Virus record (IMG/VR): IMGVR_UViG_3300024999_000152
Coordinates: 1 to 49,018 of that record
DNA from: a virus
Strand: one strand, 5' to 3'
Length of the DNA: 49,018 nt
Shown here one piece after another: positions 15,239 to 22,297 of this stretch (position 1 is the first letter of the stretch; the number at the start of each line of letters is the position of its first letter). The notes beneath the pieces were generated by a model, which saw only the letters and a list, made by a program, of their open reading frames with translations, had not been told where the DNA came from and made no database searches. Position numbers and translations under genes: made by a program.

Positions 15239-16593
15239 TATGATACCTCCTTTTCATATTGAGAAACAATATCTTTGAAATATTCATAAATCTTTTTAAA
15301 TGTTGGTAAATTGACGTTATTTTCAATGCCAATTTTCTTCCAAATCTTATTTGATTTATTGAAGTCTAAAGATTTTAAAACTTTTACAAATTCAGGTTTC
15401 CAATCGTCACCATGTTTATCTTTAAGCATTTTACCTAAAATAGCATACCCCATAAACATATTATTATGTGACATATACGTTAATTCTCTAGTATTTGATA
15501 ATTCTGCTTTGAATTTAGAATGATGTAGACCAATAACATTATTAAATATTTCAATAAGTTCATTCTCAACTTCTTCTGTTCTAATAGCTGGCTCTTCTTT
15601 AAGATCATAAATAAATTCAATTGTTTTTGACAATGTATCAAATGTCATCAATTTGTTCTCGATTTTTAGTTCTTTCTCATTCAATGCTATACGATTAAAC
15701 ATGTCGTTTTTACTTGGATGATCATTTATGGCTTTAGCTACTTCCATGTTCGGATTGGCTGTATCTTTAAAATCAACCCATTCTGTTTGAATTGGGGCAG
15801 CCAAACTTTCTTGTTTTATTATTTGATTTGCGCGTTCCTCCGTGACATGATGAACATATATTGAAGTAACTCTATCAATTTCCGGTTTAAGTTCAACTGC
15901 TTTTACCATACCACAGGTACGATTTGCACCATCAATTATATCAACAAATGTAGTAGTATTATCTGGCTCAATTAATAAAGTTCTGGTTTTAGCATCATAT
16001 TTAAATTTCTCTTGTCCATTTATCTTTCTAATATTCCATATAATAGCGTTTGGGCAAAAAGTATTATCTAACATTGATGACGTAATTTCTGTAACTTTTT
16101 TCCCACCAACATTAATCGATTCAATAATCTTGTCGCCACTTCTTCTTTTTAACAATTGTCTTTGAGTATTTGGGTTATAAGTTAATAAACCATTTCCCAT
16201 ATAAACCCCGACATTTTGATAAGTGTCTTTAGTACATAAAAATTGAGTTGTGCTAATTTGATCAACATTATGAAGTAGAATATATTTAACTTTTTCTTTT
16301 TCTAACTTTTGGTATGTTTCAGCAAAAGACAATTCAATTTCAGTAAAATATTCATCTGGATTTATTTCTGGTTTGCAAGTATATCCATAGAGATACTTTG
16401 TAAATAGGCATAATTCTGTTTCTGACACATAAACCAAAGGAATGGCTTTAGTAAATATACCAGTTGTTCTACCTCTTGGAATACCTCTTTCTAGCAATTT
16501 AATTATTACTTGCTCCATAACTTTGTTGTCATTTGAATAATCTTCAATTACCAAATCAAGAACATCCTCAAGAACTTGACGGTCTTTTTTCAT
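15238..16593 (-). CDS. DGQHR/DndB-type protein, YopQ-like (451 aa)
   Basis: Start at 16593 (MKKDRQVLED), 7 bases after AAAGGAGG. The signature region reads FVDIIDGANRTCGMV, a variant of the DGQHR motif of DndB-type ParB/sulfiredoxin-like proteins that regulate DNA phosphorothioation loci. It lacks neighbours dndA/C/D/E, so sulfur modification is unlikely. Size (451 versus about 460) and position directly before an MrpR-like gene resemble SPbeta YopQ, whose role in lysogeny control is not settled. Expressed from two strong promoters and under a 20-bp palindrome in its leader. I infer a regulatory partner of the repressor. Confidence 0.7.
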   Translation of the reverse strand: MKKDRQVLEDVLDLVIEDYSNDNKVMEQVIIKLLERGIPRGRTTGIFTKAIPLVYVSETELCLFTKYLYGYTCKPEINPDEYFTEIELSFAETYQKLEKEKVKYILLHNVDQISTTQFLCTKDTYQNVGVYMGNGLLTYNPNTQRQLLKRRSGDKIIESINVGGKKVTEITSSMLDNTFCPNAIIWNIRKINGQEKFKYDAKTRTLLIEPDNTTTFVDIIDGANRTCGMVKAVELKPEIDRVTSIYVHHVTEERANQIIKQESLAAPIQTEWVDFKDTANPNMEVAKAINDHPSKNDMFNRIALNEKELKIENKLMTFDTLSKTIEFIYDLKEEPAIRTEEVENELIEIFNNVIGLHHSKFKAELSNTRELTYMSHNNMFMGYAILGKMLKDKHGDDWKPEFVKVLKSLDFNKSNKIWKKIGIENNVNLPTFKKIYEYFKDIVSQYEKEVS

Positions 16594-16615
16594 AATAATT
16601 CCTCCTTTGACTATC

Positions 16616-16635
16616 AGCAACATATATATGTTGCT
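16616..16635. promoter_or_regulatory. 20-bp perfect palindrome, probable operator
   Basis: AGCAACATATATATGTTGCT is its own reverse complement. It lies 23 bases before the DGQHR gene start and about 30 bases downstream of promoter P2, in the transcribed leader, where a bound dimer would block elongation or initiation. Confidence 0.7.
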
Positions 16636-16662
16636 ATGTATTGGTTAGTAATACGCAATGCT

Positions 16663-16692
16663 ATTATAATATATAATATGCCGATACGTCAA
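16663..16692 (-). promoter_or_regulatory. promoter P2 of the DGQHR-MrpR operon
   Basis: TTGACG (16687-16692), 18-base spacer, TATAAT (16663-16668). The element GCATT recurs beside both promoters (near 16656 as GCAATGC-like, 16698, 16743), a possible second operator type. Confidence 0.7.
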
Positions 16693-16736
16693 GGAGAATG
16701 CTTGATTTCTTTTAATTATTTATGTTTCTATTTGTA

Positions 16737-16766
16737 ATTATAGCATTCACTATTTTTGTTTGTCAA
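16737..16766 (-). promoter_or_regulatory. promoter P1 of the DGQHR-MrpR operon
   Basis: TTGACA (16761-16766), 18-base spacer ending in TGC, perfect TATAAT (16737-16742): close to the consensus and therefore probably strong. GAATGC at this -10 and GCATTC at 16696 form an inverted pair between P1 and P2. Confidence 0.75.
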
Positions 16767-16785
16767 GTATTTTTATTTATTATAT

Positions 16786-17562
16786 TTAAAATAAAATCGG
16801 CTCATTATTATTTTTATTAATCCTTCTTACTACTCTGGGAACGTTTATGTATTTTACATCATTTAATTCTGGTAATAAAGTTCTCCAAGAATTTAAATTT
16901 TTGATCTGTCTGACGGCGTCCTTTGATACATTATGCTTTGATGCTAAATCATTTACCTTCTCTCCTTGTGATAACCTTATTTTTATGTCTCTAGCAATAT
17001 CCTCTGACATATTATACGATGTCTCTTCTTTAAGTAAATCATTTAATACTGGTAATAAGTGTTTCCACGATGTAAGATATTTAATGTGGTGAACTATCTT
17101 TTTATTAACACCAAATTCTTCTACTATATCTATTATTTTATCGCCGCTTGCTAACCTTATTTTTATTTCTTTTGCTAAATTTTCAGTGATTTTAGCATTC
17201 GAATTACCTTCTCCTTTTCTTTTTTCACTCATCTTTTGTTTATCTTCTTCTGAATAAGAGTATCCAGATCTGCCACCACCTCCTTCCGTCATATTATATC
17301 CGTTTGCATTTTTTAATCCTATATATGTATTGTAATATTTAATCCAATATTTTTCTTTTTCATTTAACTCATTAATATCTTCCGTATTATCTATTACTTC
17401 CCAAATAATATTATCCCATCCATATTTCCTAATTGCTCTATGAATAATATTATTTTTATTTTTATAGGAATTTCTATGACCTGTTTTTCTATGTTCTAAA
17501 TCATGTATGGTTTGTCCAATGTATGCTTTACCATTTGGAAAATCAATCTTATATATTATCAA
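16786..17562 (-). CDS. GIY-YIG homing endonuclease with NUMOD3 and two HTH repeats (258 aa)
   Basis: Residues 1-90 form a GIY-YIG nuclease: IYKIDFPNGKAYIGQT, Arg in LEHRKTGHR, Glu in EKYWIKYY. Residues 95-120 (SGYSYSEEDKQKMSEKR) are a NUMOD3 DNA-binding element. Two tandem units of about 46 residues follow, each KEIKIRL/RDIKIRL, an HTH, then SWKHLLP/SWRTLLP, presumably recognising DNA. Such free-standing enzymes cut alleles lacking them and spread. TTG start with a weak binding site. It sits between agrB and the repressor operon, where it may have replaced a downstream gene. Confidence 0.9.
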   Translation of the reverse strand: MIIYKIDFPNGKAYIGQTIHDLEHRKTGHRNSYKNKNNIIHRAIRKYGWDNIIWEVIDNTEDINELNEKEKYWIKYYNTYIGLKNANGYNMTEGGGGRSGYSYSEEDKQKMSEKRKGEGNSNAKITENLAKEIKIRLASGDKIIDIVEEFGVNKKIVHHIKYLTSWKHLLPVLNDLLKEETSYNMSEDIARDIKIRLSQGEKVNDLASKHNVSKDAVRQIKNLNSWRTLLPELNDVKYINVPRVVRRINKNNNEPILF

Positions 17563-17662
17563 TAAATAACCACTCTATATTTTATATTTCTTACATATGA
17601 TATAATAAAATACCCCATCTCTTCTTTATTTTATGAAGTTATGTTTAAATTTAAGATACTCA

Positions 17663-17670
17663 CCTCCTTT
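17663..17670 (-). promoter_or_regulatory. orphan ribosome binding site after agrB
   Basis: AAAGGAGG stands 13 bases after the agrB stop, as strong as any in the window, yet the following frame (GTG, 10 codons) closes at once and no ATG follows before the GIY-YIG gene. It may mark a gene lost when the endonuclease arrived. Confidence 0.45.
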
Positions 17671-17682
17671 CTATTATAAAAT

Positions 17683-18375
17683 TTATTGATCTAATTTATC
17701 GTAGACGAAACGTCCTAATTTGCTACAACTAAATAATTCCAACAATAATCCAAAACAACTTGATACTACAATTATTTTTATATCAAAAAAGGAAAAGATT
17801 ATCATTAATATTACCCATATTAAGATATAATACAATGACAATCTTTTAAATTTTGATCTTTTTAAACAGTCTGTAATGCGTTTATTTTCAGTATCTCTTG
17901 GAACATATCGATAAATTATATATAGTGCCGTTAAGACACATAAGAACAACAGAGAATAGATATTAGTTTGCGACCAATACTGAAATGTATATTTTTCAAT
18001 TAATGCTATTCCAAGGAACTGAATTAAAGAAAATATTACACATTTAACATATGAACTAAAATGTGCTCCCCCTGCTATTGATCTTAAAGACATAAAAGTT
18101 AAAACTACTACAATAACTTGCCAAAAAACTCCTAAAATTAAAGATAAAATAATTAATGATAAACCCTTAAATACTGCTCCAACAGGAACCATGAGTGCAA
18201 GATTATATACACCTATAAGTTCTTCGGTGGTTTTAATTTTTTTTATATCAAATTTATTAGATAATTGAGGGAATAATCCTGTAACCCATCCCCAAGCATA
18301 TTCAATTTGATCTAACGGCACTTTCTTTACCATTTTATGAGCTAAATTATTTGATATAATTTGAATTAAATTCAT
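17683..18375 (-). CDS. agrB: AgrB-family pro-peptide endopeptidase
   Basis: 230-residue polytopic membrane protein (about six spans). The catalytic signature is intact: RSIAGGAHFSSYVKC, with His105 and Cys112 spaced seven apart as in S. aureus AgrB (H77/C84). AgrB removes the AgrD C-terminal tail and closes the thiolactone or lactone ring at the membrane. Two copies of AAAGGAGTTTAA precede the ATG in tandem. It is co-transcribed with the HTH-MazF gene 26 bases upstream, an association I do not know from described agr loci. The matching pro-peptide gene lies upstream at 19361-19480. Confidence 0.92.
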   Translation of the reverse strand: MNLIQIISNNLAHKMVKKVPLDQIEYAWGWVTGLFPQLSNKFDIKKIKTTEELIGVYNLALMVPVGAVFKGLSLIILSLILGVFWQVIVVVLTFMSLRSIAGGAHFSSYVKCVIFSLIQFLGIALIEKYTFQYWSQTNIYSLLFLCVLTALYIIYRYVPRDTENKRITDCLKRSKFKRLSLYYILIWVILMIIFSFFDIKIIVVSSCFGLLLELFSCSKLGRFVYDKLDQ

Positions 18376-18401
18376 TTAAACTCCTTTAAACTCCTTTCAA
18401 T

Positions 18402-19190
18402 TTAGGCAAAAGCAACTTGCCTCCCTGTGTTATAATTATTTTGATATTGAAATGTTCTTTGCGATCCTCTGTTTAAATTAATTAAAGCTTCAATAGCAAC
18501 TTTTTCTGGAACATTTAAGTCAATTACTCCATCTGCTTTAGCTACAGCAACAGAAATACGTAATAGCAATTCTGGAGAACATTGTGCTATCTTTTCTACT
18601 ACTCCTGAACCAGATAATAATCTTCTTTTACTAATTGTATCTTCTAGTTCACAACAAATAATAGAATCACATCTCAAACCAGGATATTCTTTACTGCTAA
18701 TTTCTATATGCGTAGGCATTTTTGCCTTACTGCGAGAAGTGATTGTGAGGACTTTAGTATTACTGCTTCGTGCATTTCCTATAGGGTTCTGGATAATGCA
18801 AACAGGGCGATGCCCCACTACCTCTGAATCAATTCCTCTGTCGGAAAAATTACAAAAATAGATACCACCTCTTTGAATTTGAATATTTTTTATTTGTTCT
18901 AAATCATTATTGGTATAATTTGAAAATCCACACGCCAACGTTAAATCTTTAAATGATACCCTGTTTTGAGAATTATCAGAAACAACTTTAAGAAATGTTA
19001 TATCTGGGTATGTAGGAATTTTAGCTTTAATTACACCCTCCATATAATCCCCACTAACCTTACAATCTGCTGCAAAATTATCTATTGATCTATTCCCTTT
19101 TGCAAGCATAACGTAATTTGCCAATTTCTTAAAATCCTTCATTGTATTTTCCTCAGTATTAGATTTTCTAGTAATTAATTTGTTAAACAT
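18402..19190 (-). CDS. HTH-MazF/PemK fusion protein (262 aa)
   Basis: Start at 19190 (MFNKLITRK), 9 bases after AAAGGATG. Residues about 17-95 resemble an XRE-type DNA-binding domain (FKKLANYVMLAKGNRSI, FAADCKVSGDYME). From about residue 105 a complete MazF/PemK fold follows: RGGIYFCNFSD, GHRPVCIIQN (catalytic Arg), VLTITSRSKAKMPTHIEI (catalytic Thr) and IICCELEDTISK. MazF cuts single-stranded RNA at short motifs. Both catalytic residues are kept, so it could be an active RNase; no mazE lies beside it, and the HTH may provide autoregulation at the dyad in its promoter. It heads the agrB transcript. Alternatively it is purely a regulator that borrowed the fold. Confidence 0.85.
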   Translation of the reverse strand: MFNKLITRKSNTEENTMKDFKKLANYVMLAKGNRSIDNFAADCKVSGDYMEGVIKAKIPTYPDITFLKVVSDNSQNRVSFKDLTLACGFSNYTNNDLEQIKNIQIQRGGIYFCNFSDRGIDSEVVGHRPVCIIQNPIGNARSSNTKVLTITSRSKAKMPTHIEISSKEYPGLRCDSIICCELEDTISKRRLLSGSGVVEKIAQCSPELLLRISVAVAKADGVIDLNVPEKVAIEALINLNRGSQRTFQYQNNYNTGRQVAFA

Positions 19191-19213
19191 AATAATACAC
19201 ATCCTTTTTATTT

Positions 19214-19269
19214 TTATAAGATAATATACTTCAATGTCGTATATTTAATAATATAATTATATCTTATAA
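19214..19269. repeat. 10-bp perfect dyad overlapping the HTH-MazF promoter
   Basis: TTATAAGATA (19214-19223) and TATCTTATAA (19260-19269) are exact reverse complements 36 bases apart; the right arm overlaps the -10 box. Layout resembles the dyad at the ligA promoter, though the sequences differ. Confidence 0.55.
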
Positions 19270-19285
19270 TGGATGCGTATGTCAA
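19256..19285 (-). promoter_or_regulatory. promoter of the HTH-MazF / agrB operon
   Basis: TTGACA (19280-19285), 18-base spacer, TATAAT (19256-19261), about 65 bases before the start codon. Confidence 0.75.
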
Positions 19286-19320
19286 CATATATTTGATCTT
19301 TTTTATCATTATTTTATGGT

Positions 19321-19348
19321 TATAGGGAAGACCGAAGCCTTCCCTATA
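19321..19348 (-). terminator. UUCG-capped hairpin after the AgrD gene
   Basis: On the minus strand TATAGGGAAGGC, loop TTCG, GTCTTCCCTATA: a 12-bp stem with one G-T pair, 13 bases after the pro-peptide stop. The T-run is missing, so it may cap or stabilise the agrD message as much as end it. Confidence 0.65.
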
Positions 19349-19360
19349 TGTAATATGTGC

Positions 19361-19480
19361 TTACTCGAAGCATTTTAGGGTTTCAGGTTGATATGTCCAC
19401 ATTGCGGAAGCTAAACATAAGGAGCATACTGTAGCAATTGTGATAAGACATCCTGCAAGAATAGTATATTTGTTTTTCAT
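19361..19480 (-). CDS. agrD: AgrD-like cyclic peptide precursor (39 aa)
   Basis: Amphipathic N-terminal helix (MKNKYTILAGCLITIATVCS), then LCLASAMWTYQPETLKCFE. The AMWTYQPE segment matches cyclic-lactone autoinducer precursors of Clostridia and Bacilli, which carry Cys or Ser, an aromatic ring residue, then YQP or HQP and an acidic tail. Ser25 is at the usual Cys position, predicting a lactone ring S25-A-M-W-T-Y30; Cys22 is an alternative ring residue. The ATG shares one base with the stop of the AgrC-like gene (TAATG) and AAAGGAGG lies in that gene's last codons. Too short for standard gene callers. Processing by the AgrB encoded 1 kb downstream is inferred. Confidence 0.8.
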   Translation of the reverse strand: MKNKYTILAGCLITIATVCSLCLASAMWTYQPETLKCFE

Positions 19481-20310
19481 TAAAATTCACCTCCTTTATT
19501 GTCATTTTCTACATCATCCATTACGACATCTTGTATAGCAAGATTTTCGTATGTCTGGCGTATTCTTTTTTCTACTTTTAGAATATAATTAACAATTAAT
19601 AATATGAACGTTATAGTAATCGTCGGAATAATAAACATCATAACTACTATAATTAATTGTTCAAAAAACGACAAATTTATTAAAATTAAATCTATTCCTA
19701 TAAGTTTAATTAAGTAAATCATTGTAATCATTATGCCTATTAATAAACTAAACATTGATCTTTTTAAGAAACTATTTTTTAGTATTATATCAAATAACTT
19801 AATTTTTACATCGTCGCTCTTTTTTACTAGTAAATATATCAATATAGAATATTCTATTACTCTTGCTGGCAATGCACATAAAAAATTTAAAATAAAATGT
19901 TCGTTTATGTATAAGATATTTGTTTTTGTGAGTGATAATATCAATGGACAATAGCATTCTAATATTGAAATAATGGAAATCCCTAATATTGTATAAAATA
20001 ATGCCTTAAAATATTTAATTTTTTCTTGAAGTAAATTATTATTTTTAATAACAACCAAGGTTAATAAATATAATACTAGTATACCAATTATTTGGATAAG
20101 AGATTTTGAAATATTTGTTAATCTTGCAAAACTTACTATAAAAGACATTCCGATTGCTGGTAAAGCGACCCATCTTATATTATCTTTCCACATTCTGAGA
20201 TCTAATAAATCATCTCTACCTATACCTATTAATACTATTGCTACTACAAAAAGTTCTTCCGGTAAACTCACAAAAAACATGTTTAACAAGGCATTAAATA
20301 TACTTTGCAT
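19480..20310 (-). CDS. AgrC-like seven-span membrane receptor without kinase domain (276 aa)
   Basis: About seven hydrophobic segments (roughly residues 15-33, 46-64, 68-88, 102-126, 140-162, 186-213, 216-243), then a short charged tail of about 33 residues (KVEKRIRQTYENL...). Topology, size and position directly before agrD fit the sensor half of an AgrC histidine kinase, but there is no His-box, N-box or GHKL region and no trace of one downstream. It may bind the peptide and signal through the tail, act as a decoy or transporter, or be another membrane family. It has its own strong promoter. Confidence 0.6.
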   Translation of the reverse strand: MQSIFNALLNMFFVSLPEELFVVAIVLIGIGRDDLLDLRMWKDNIRWVALPAIGMSFIVSFARLTNISKSLIQIIGILVLYLLTLVVIKNNNLLQEKIKYFKALFYTILGISIISILECYCPLILSLTKTNILYINEHFILNFLCALPARVIEYSILIYLLVKKSDDVKIKLFDIILKNSFLKRSMFSLLIGIMITMIYLIKLIGIDLILINLSFFEQLIIVVMMFIIPTITITFILLIVNYILKVEKRIRQTYENLAIQDVVMDDVENDNKGGEF

Positions 20311-20350
20311 ATGTATCTACTCCCTATCTCTTATTATTTATCTTAGGATA

Positions 20351-20379
20351 ATTATACCAATACAAAGCTTATAAGTCAA
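20351..20379 (-). promoter_or_regulatory. promoter of the AgrC-like / agrD operon
   Basis: TTGACT (20374-20379), 17-base spacer, perfect TATAAT (20351-20356), about 40 bases before the start. GGGAG follows at a good distance from the ATG. Confidence 0.75.
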
Positions 20380-20388
20380 GAAATAATT

Positions 20389-20952
20389 TTATATTTTACT
20401 TATTATATGTATTTGATTAGACGATTTTATTGAATTGTAAATAATTATAAATACAAACGATCTAAATATTAAATCTCCTGGTGACATACAACACCATCCG
20501 AAATCCCACACATCACATAAAGGTATCATTTTTGTAAATTCATTTCCCATTATATGAAAGTCTCCATATTTTAACGCTTCAATAAACATATCATGTTTCG
20601 CATATCCAGTTGCCCACGAATTCGAAAAAAATACAGGCATCTTACCAAAATTGGCATTTATTGCTATTGTATTTAACGCACTACCTAACCATACAAGGGG
20701 TATTGAACAGAAGAAAATTTTCATTATATTATAGTGTACTGACAAAATTAAAAAACAAAATAAATAAGTTCCTTTAAAAATATTAGCGTATTTGACTAAA
20801 GAATAATCTCCCTGCCATATCATAGACTCAAGATAAACATATAATAAAACCATAAATATGACAGGGTAAATATTCCAATGACGTAATATTGGCAATAGTT
20901 TATATTTATTTATTTTGGCCCATGCAAAGGCAAAGCAAACTGTTTCGATCAT
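20389..20952 (-). CDS. DUF5317-like membrane protein (187 aa)
   Basis: Four to five membrane spans. The family pattern as I recall it is present: ALNTIAINANFGKMPVFF in the middle and CMSPGDLIFRSFVF near the end. DUF5317 proteins are of unknown function and, to my memory, are found next to agr-type genes in Clostridia, which fits here. AAAGGAG lies about 15 bases before the ATG, rather far, so the start may be slightly off. Confidence 0.65.
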   Translation of the reverse strand: MIETVCFAFAWAKINKYKLLPILRHWNIYPVIFMVLLYVYLESMIWQGDYSLVKYANIFKGTYLFCFLILSVHYNIMKIFFCSIPLVWLGSALNTIAINANFGKMPVFFSNSWATGYAKHDMFIEALKYGDFHIMGNEFTKMIPLCDVWDFGWCCMSPGDLIFRSFVFIIIYNSIKSSNQIHIISKI

Positions 20953-21012
20953 TTTATAATTATATCTCTCCTTTTTTAATTATAATTTATCTTGTGTAAT
21001 AAGTTATTTATA

Positions 21013-21399
21013 TCATTCCAAAGCAAACTGAATCTTAATTCCTTTTGAAATTCTCAACATAGTTTCTTCATTACAAAACGCAACTTGATTCATAATATCA
21101 CTCTTATTTACAGGAATTGTTTGCTCACAAAGTACAATACTGTCCTTTAAAAGCCCGCTATTTTTTCTTTCGACCAAAATATGAGTAGGTAATTTTTTCT
21201 TAGTAGTCGCTGAACTAAGAGGACATACGTGTAAAACTGGACTGAAATTATTACAGGAATTGTTCGATACCAAAACGCAAGGGCGTTGCTTTGACTGGAT
21301 CGACCCTCCAATATTAGGAAGATTTACAATGTAAATCCCACCTCTAATTAATTGTTGTGGTTGATTACTTTGTTGAACTTTATTTATTACATTTTGCAT
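21013..21399 (-). CDS. MazF/PemK-family endoribonuclease homologue (128 aa)
   Basis: After an 18-residue Gln/Asn-rich extension the sequence tracks B. subtilis MazF: RGGIYIVNLPNIGG, SKQRPCVLVSNN (catalytic Arg39), LSSATTKKKLPTHILV, SIVLCEQ and the C-terminal ISKGIKIQFAL. The catalytic Thr position holds Ser62, which may lower or retain activity. No mazE antitoxin precedes it. An 8-bp dyad overlaps its -35 region. Host MazF is the target through which SPbeta-type arbitrium acts in published work, so a phage-borne homologue next to a peptide-signalling locus is notable. Confidence 0.85.
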   Translation of the reverse strand: MQNVINKVQQSNQPQQLIRGGIYIVNLPNIGGSIQSKQRPCVLVSNNSCNNFSPVLHVCPLSSATTKKKLPTHILVERKNSGLLKDSIVLCEQTIPVNKSDIMNQVAFCNEETMLRISKGIKIQFALE

Positions 21400-21433
21400 A
21401 ATATAATCACTCCTTTTTTATTTATCCCTTGTG

Positions 21434-21475
21434 ACTATATTATGCCACCAATTTTGTCCAATATACGTGGACAAA
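21434..21475 (-). promoter_or_regulatory. promoter with overlapping dyad before the MazF homologue
   Basis: TTGGAC (21456-21461), 16-base spacer, TATAGT (21434-21439). TTTGTCCA (21453-21460) and TGGACAAA (21468-21475) form a perfect 8-bp dyad with 7-base centre over the -35 box. Confidence 0.6.
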
Positions 21476-21538
21476 TAAAATTATTTCTACATTATAATCA
21501 CATCCTTTTATTTTTTCTGAATATTATTTTTCTAGTGT

Positions 21539-21736
21539 TTAAACCAATTCATACTCAGCCCTTAAATTACTATAAGTCAAAGGTACTGCTGACATATCTT
21601 CAAATGCTTTTCCATATTCATCACAATACCAAATAAAACCTGCTCTTTTAGTAATAAACCAATGCTCATTTAATGCAAAAGTAGCTTTATATACTTCTCT
21701 ATCTTTACAATTTTTAATTAAATCTGCTAAACTCAT
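21539..21736 (-). CDS. hypothetical protein (65 aa)
   Basis: Start at 21736 (MSLADLIKNC), 7 bases after GGGGAGGG, which itself forms the last codons of the preceding 40-aa gene. Contains HWFITKRAGFIWYCDEYG, a beta-hairpin-like aromatic segment. Unknown. Confidence 0.65.
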   Translation of the reverse strand: MSLADLIKNCKDREVYKATFALNEHWFITKRAGFIWYCDEYGKAFEDMSAVPLTYSNLRAEYELV

Positions 21737-21737
21737 T

Positions 21738-21860
21738 TTATTTCCCTCCCCATGCACAAGCAAAAAATATTCCAATCCACATTATACAAAACCAAGCTCC
21801 AGGATGTTGAGGTAAAATATTAATCGTAATATGCTTATGTCCTTTATTATTCTCACACAT
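21738..21860 (-). CDS. 40-aa membrane-associated small protein
   Basis: AGGA GGAG sits 8-9 bases before the ATG at 21860. A His-rich start (NNKGHKHITINI) leads to a short hydrophobic C-terminus (WFCIMWIGIFFACAW) ending Gly-Gly-Lys. The stop is 1 base before the next start. Confidence 0.6.
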   Translation of the reverse strand: MCENNKGHKHITINILPQHPGAWFCIMWIGIFFACAWGGK

Positions 21861-21888
21861 AATTAAATTCTCCTCCTATTTATATATT

Positions 21889-22059
21889 TTATTCACAACA
21901 TTCTTCACAAACATTTCTATGATAACCACAATCAGGACACTTTTTAGGTTCTGGACAATAAATATGATAACTTGAAATATTACCGTCTTCTTCAATTCTT
22001 ATTTTACAAGCATGATCTAATGGAAGTTCTTCTCCGCAAGAATGACATATGTTACTCAT
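21889..22059 (-). CDS. three-CxxC zinc-binding small protein (56 aa)
   Basis: Cys pairs CHSCGEEL, CPDCGYHR and CEECC. AAAAGGAG lies 9 bases before the ATG. Two CxxC pairs separated by about 35 residues fit a zinc ribbon with an insertion. Confidence 0.7.
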   Translation of the reverse strand: MSNICHSCGEELPLDHACKIRIEEDGNISSYHIYCPEPKKCPDCGYHRNVCEECCE

Positions 22060-22074
22060 TTTAATTCACTCCTT

Positions 22075-22257
22075 TTACTTTTCTATTTGAATACTTTCTA
22101 TTTCTGAAATTCTATAAATAACACACGTATTATCATTCTCTAAAGCATTAAAAGAAGTTTTACTATTTAACAACCAATCTTCAAAAAATTCCTTAGTTAA
22201 TTTGGCATCAGGATAATTATGTACTGCTCCACTTTTTAATTGAATTTTTATTCCCAT
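22075..22257 (-). CDS. hypothetical protein (60 aa)
   Basis: Not recognised. Begins MGIKIQLKSGAVHNYPDA and ends in an IEK-rich strand: a small beta-barrel-like profile. AAAGGAGG lies about 10 bases upstream. Confidence 0.6.
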   Translation of the reverse strand: MGIKIQLKSGAVHNYPDAKLTKEFFEDWLLNSKTSFNALENDNTCVIYRISEIESIQIEK

Positions 22258-22297
22258 TTAAAATTATCCTCCTTTCTTGCCCTTTAAAACTATTCTT

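Noticed and set aside
15238-16593. DNA phosphorothioation (Dnd) system
   Set aside because: Only a DGQHR/DndB-type protein is present; dndA, C, D and E are absent from the window.
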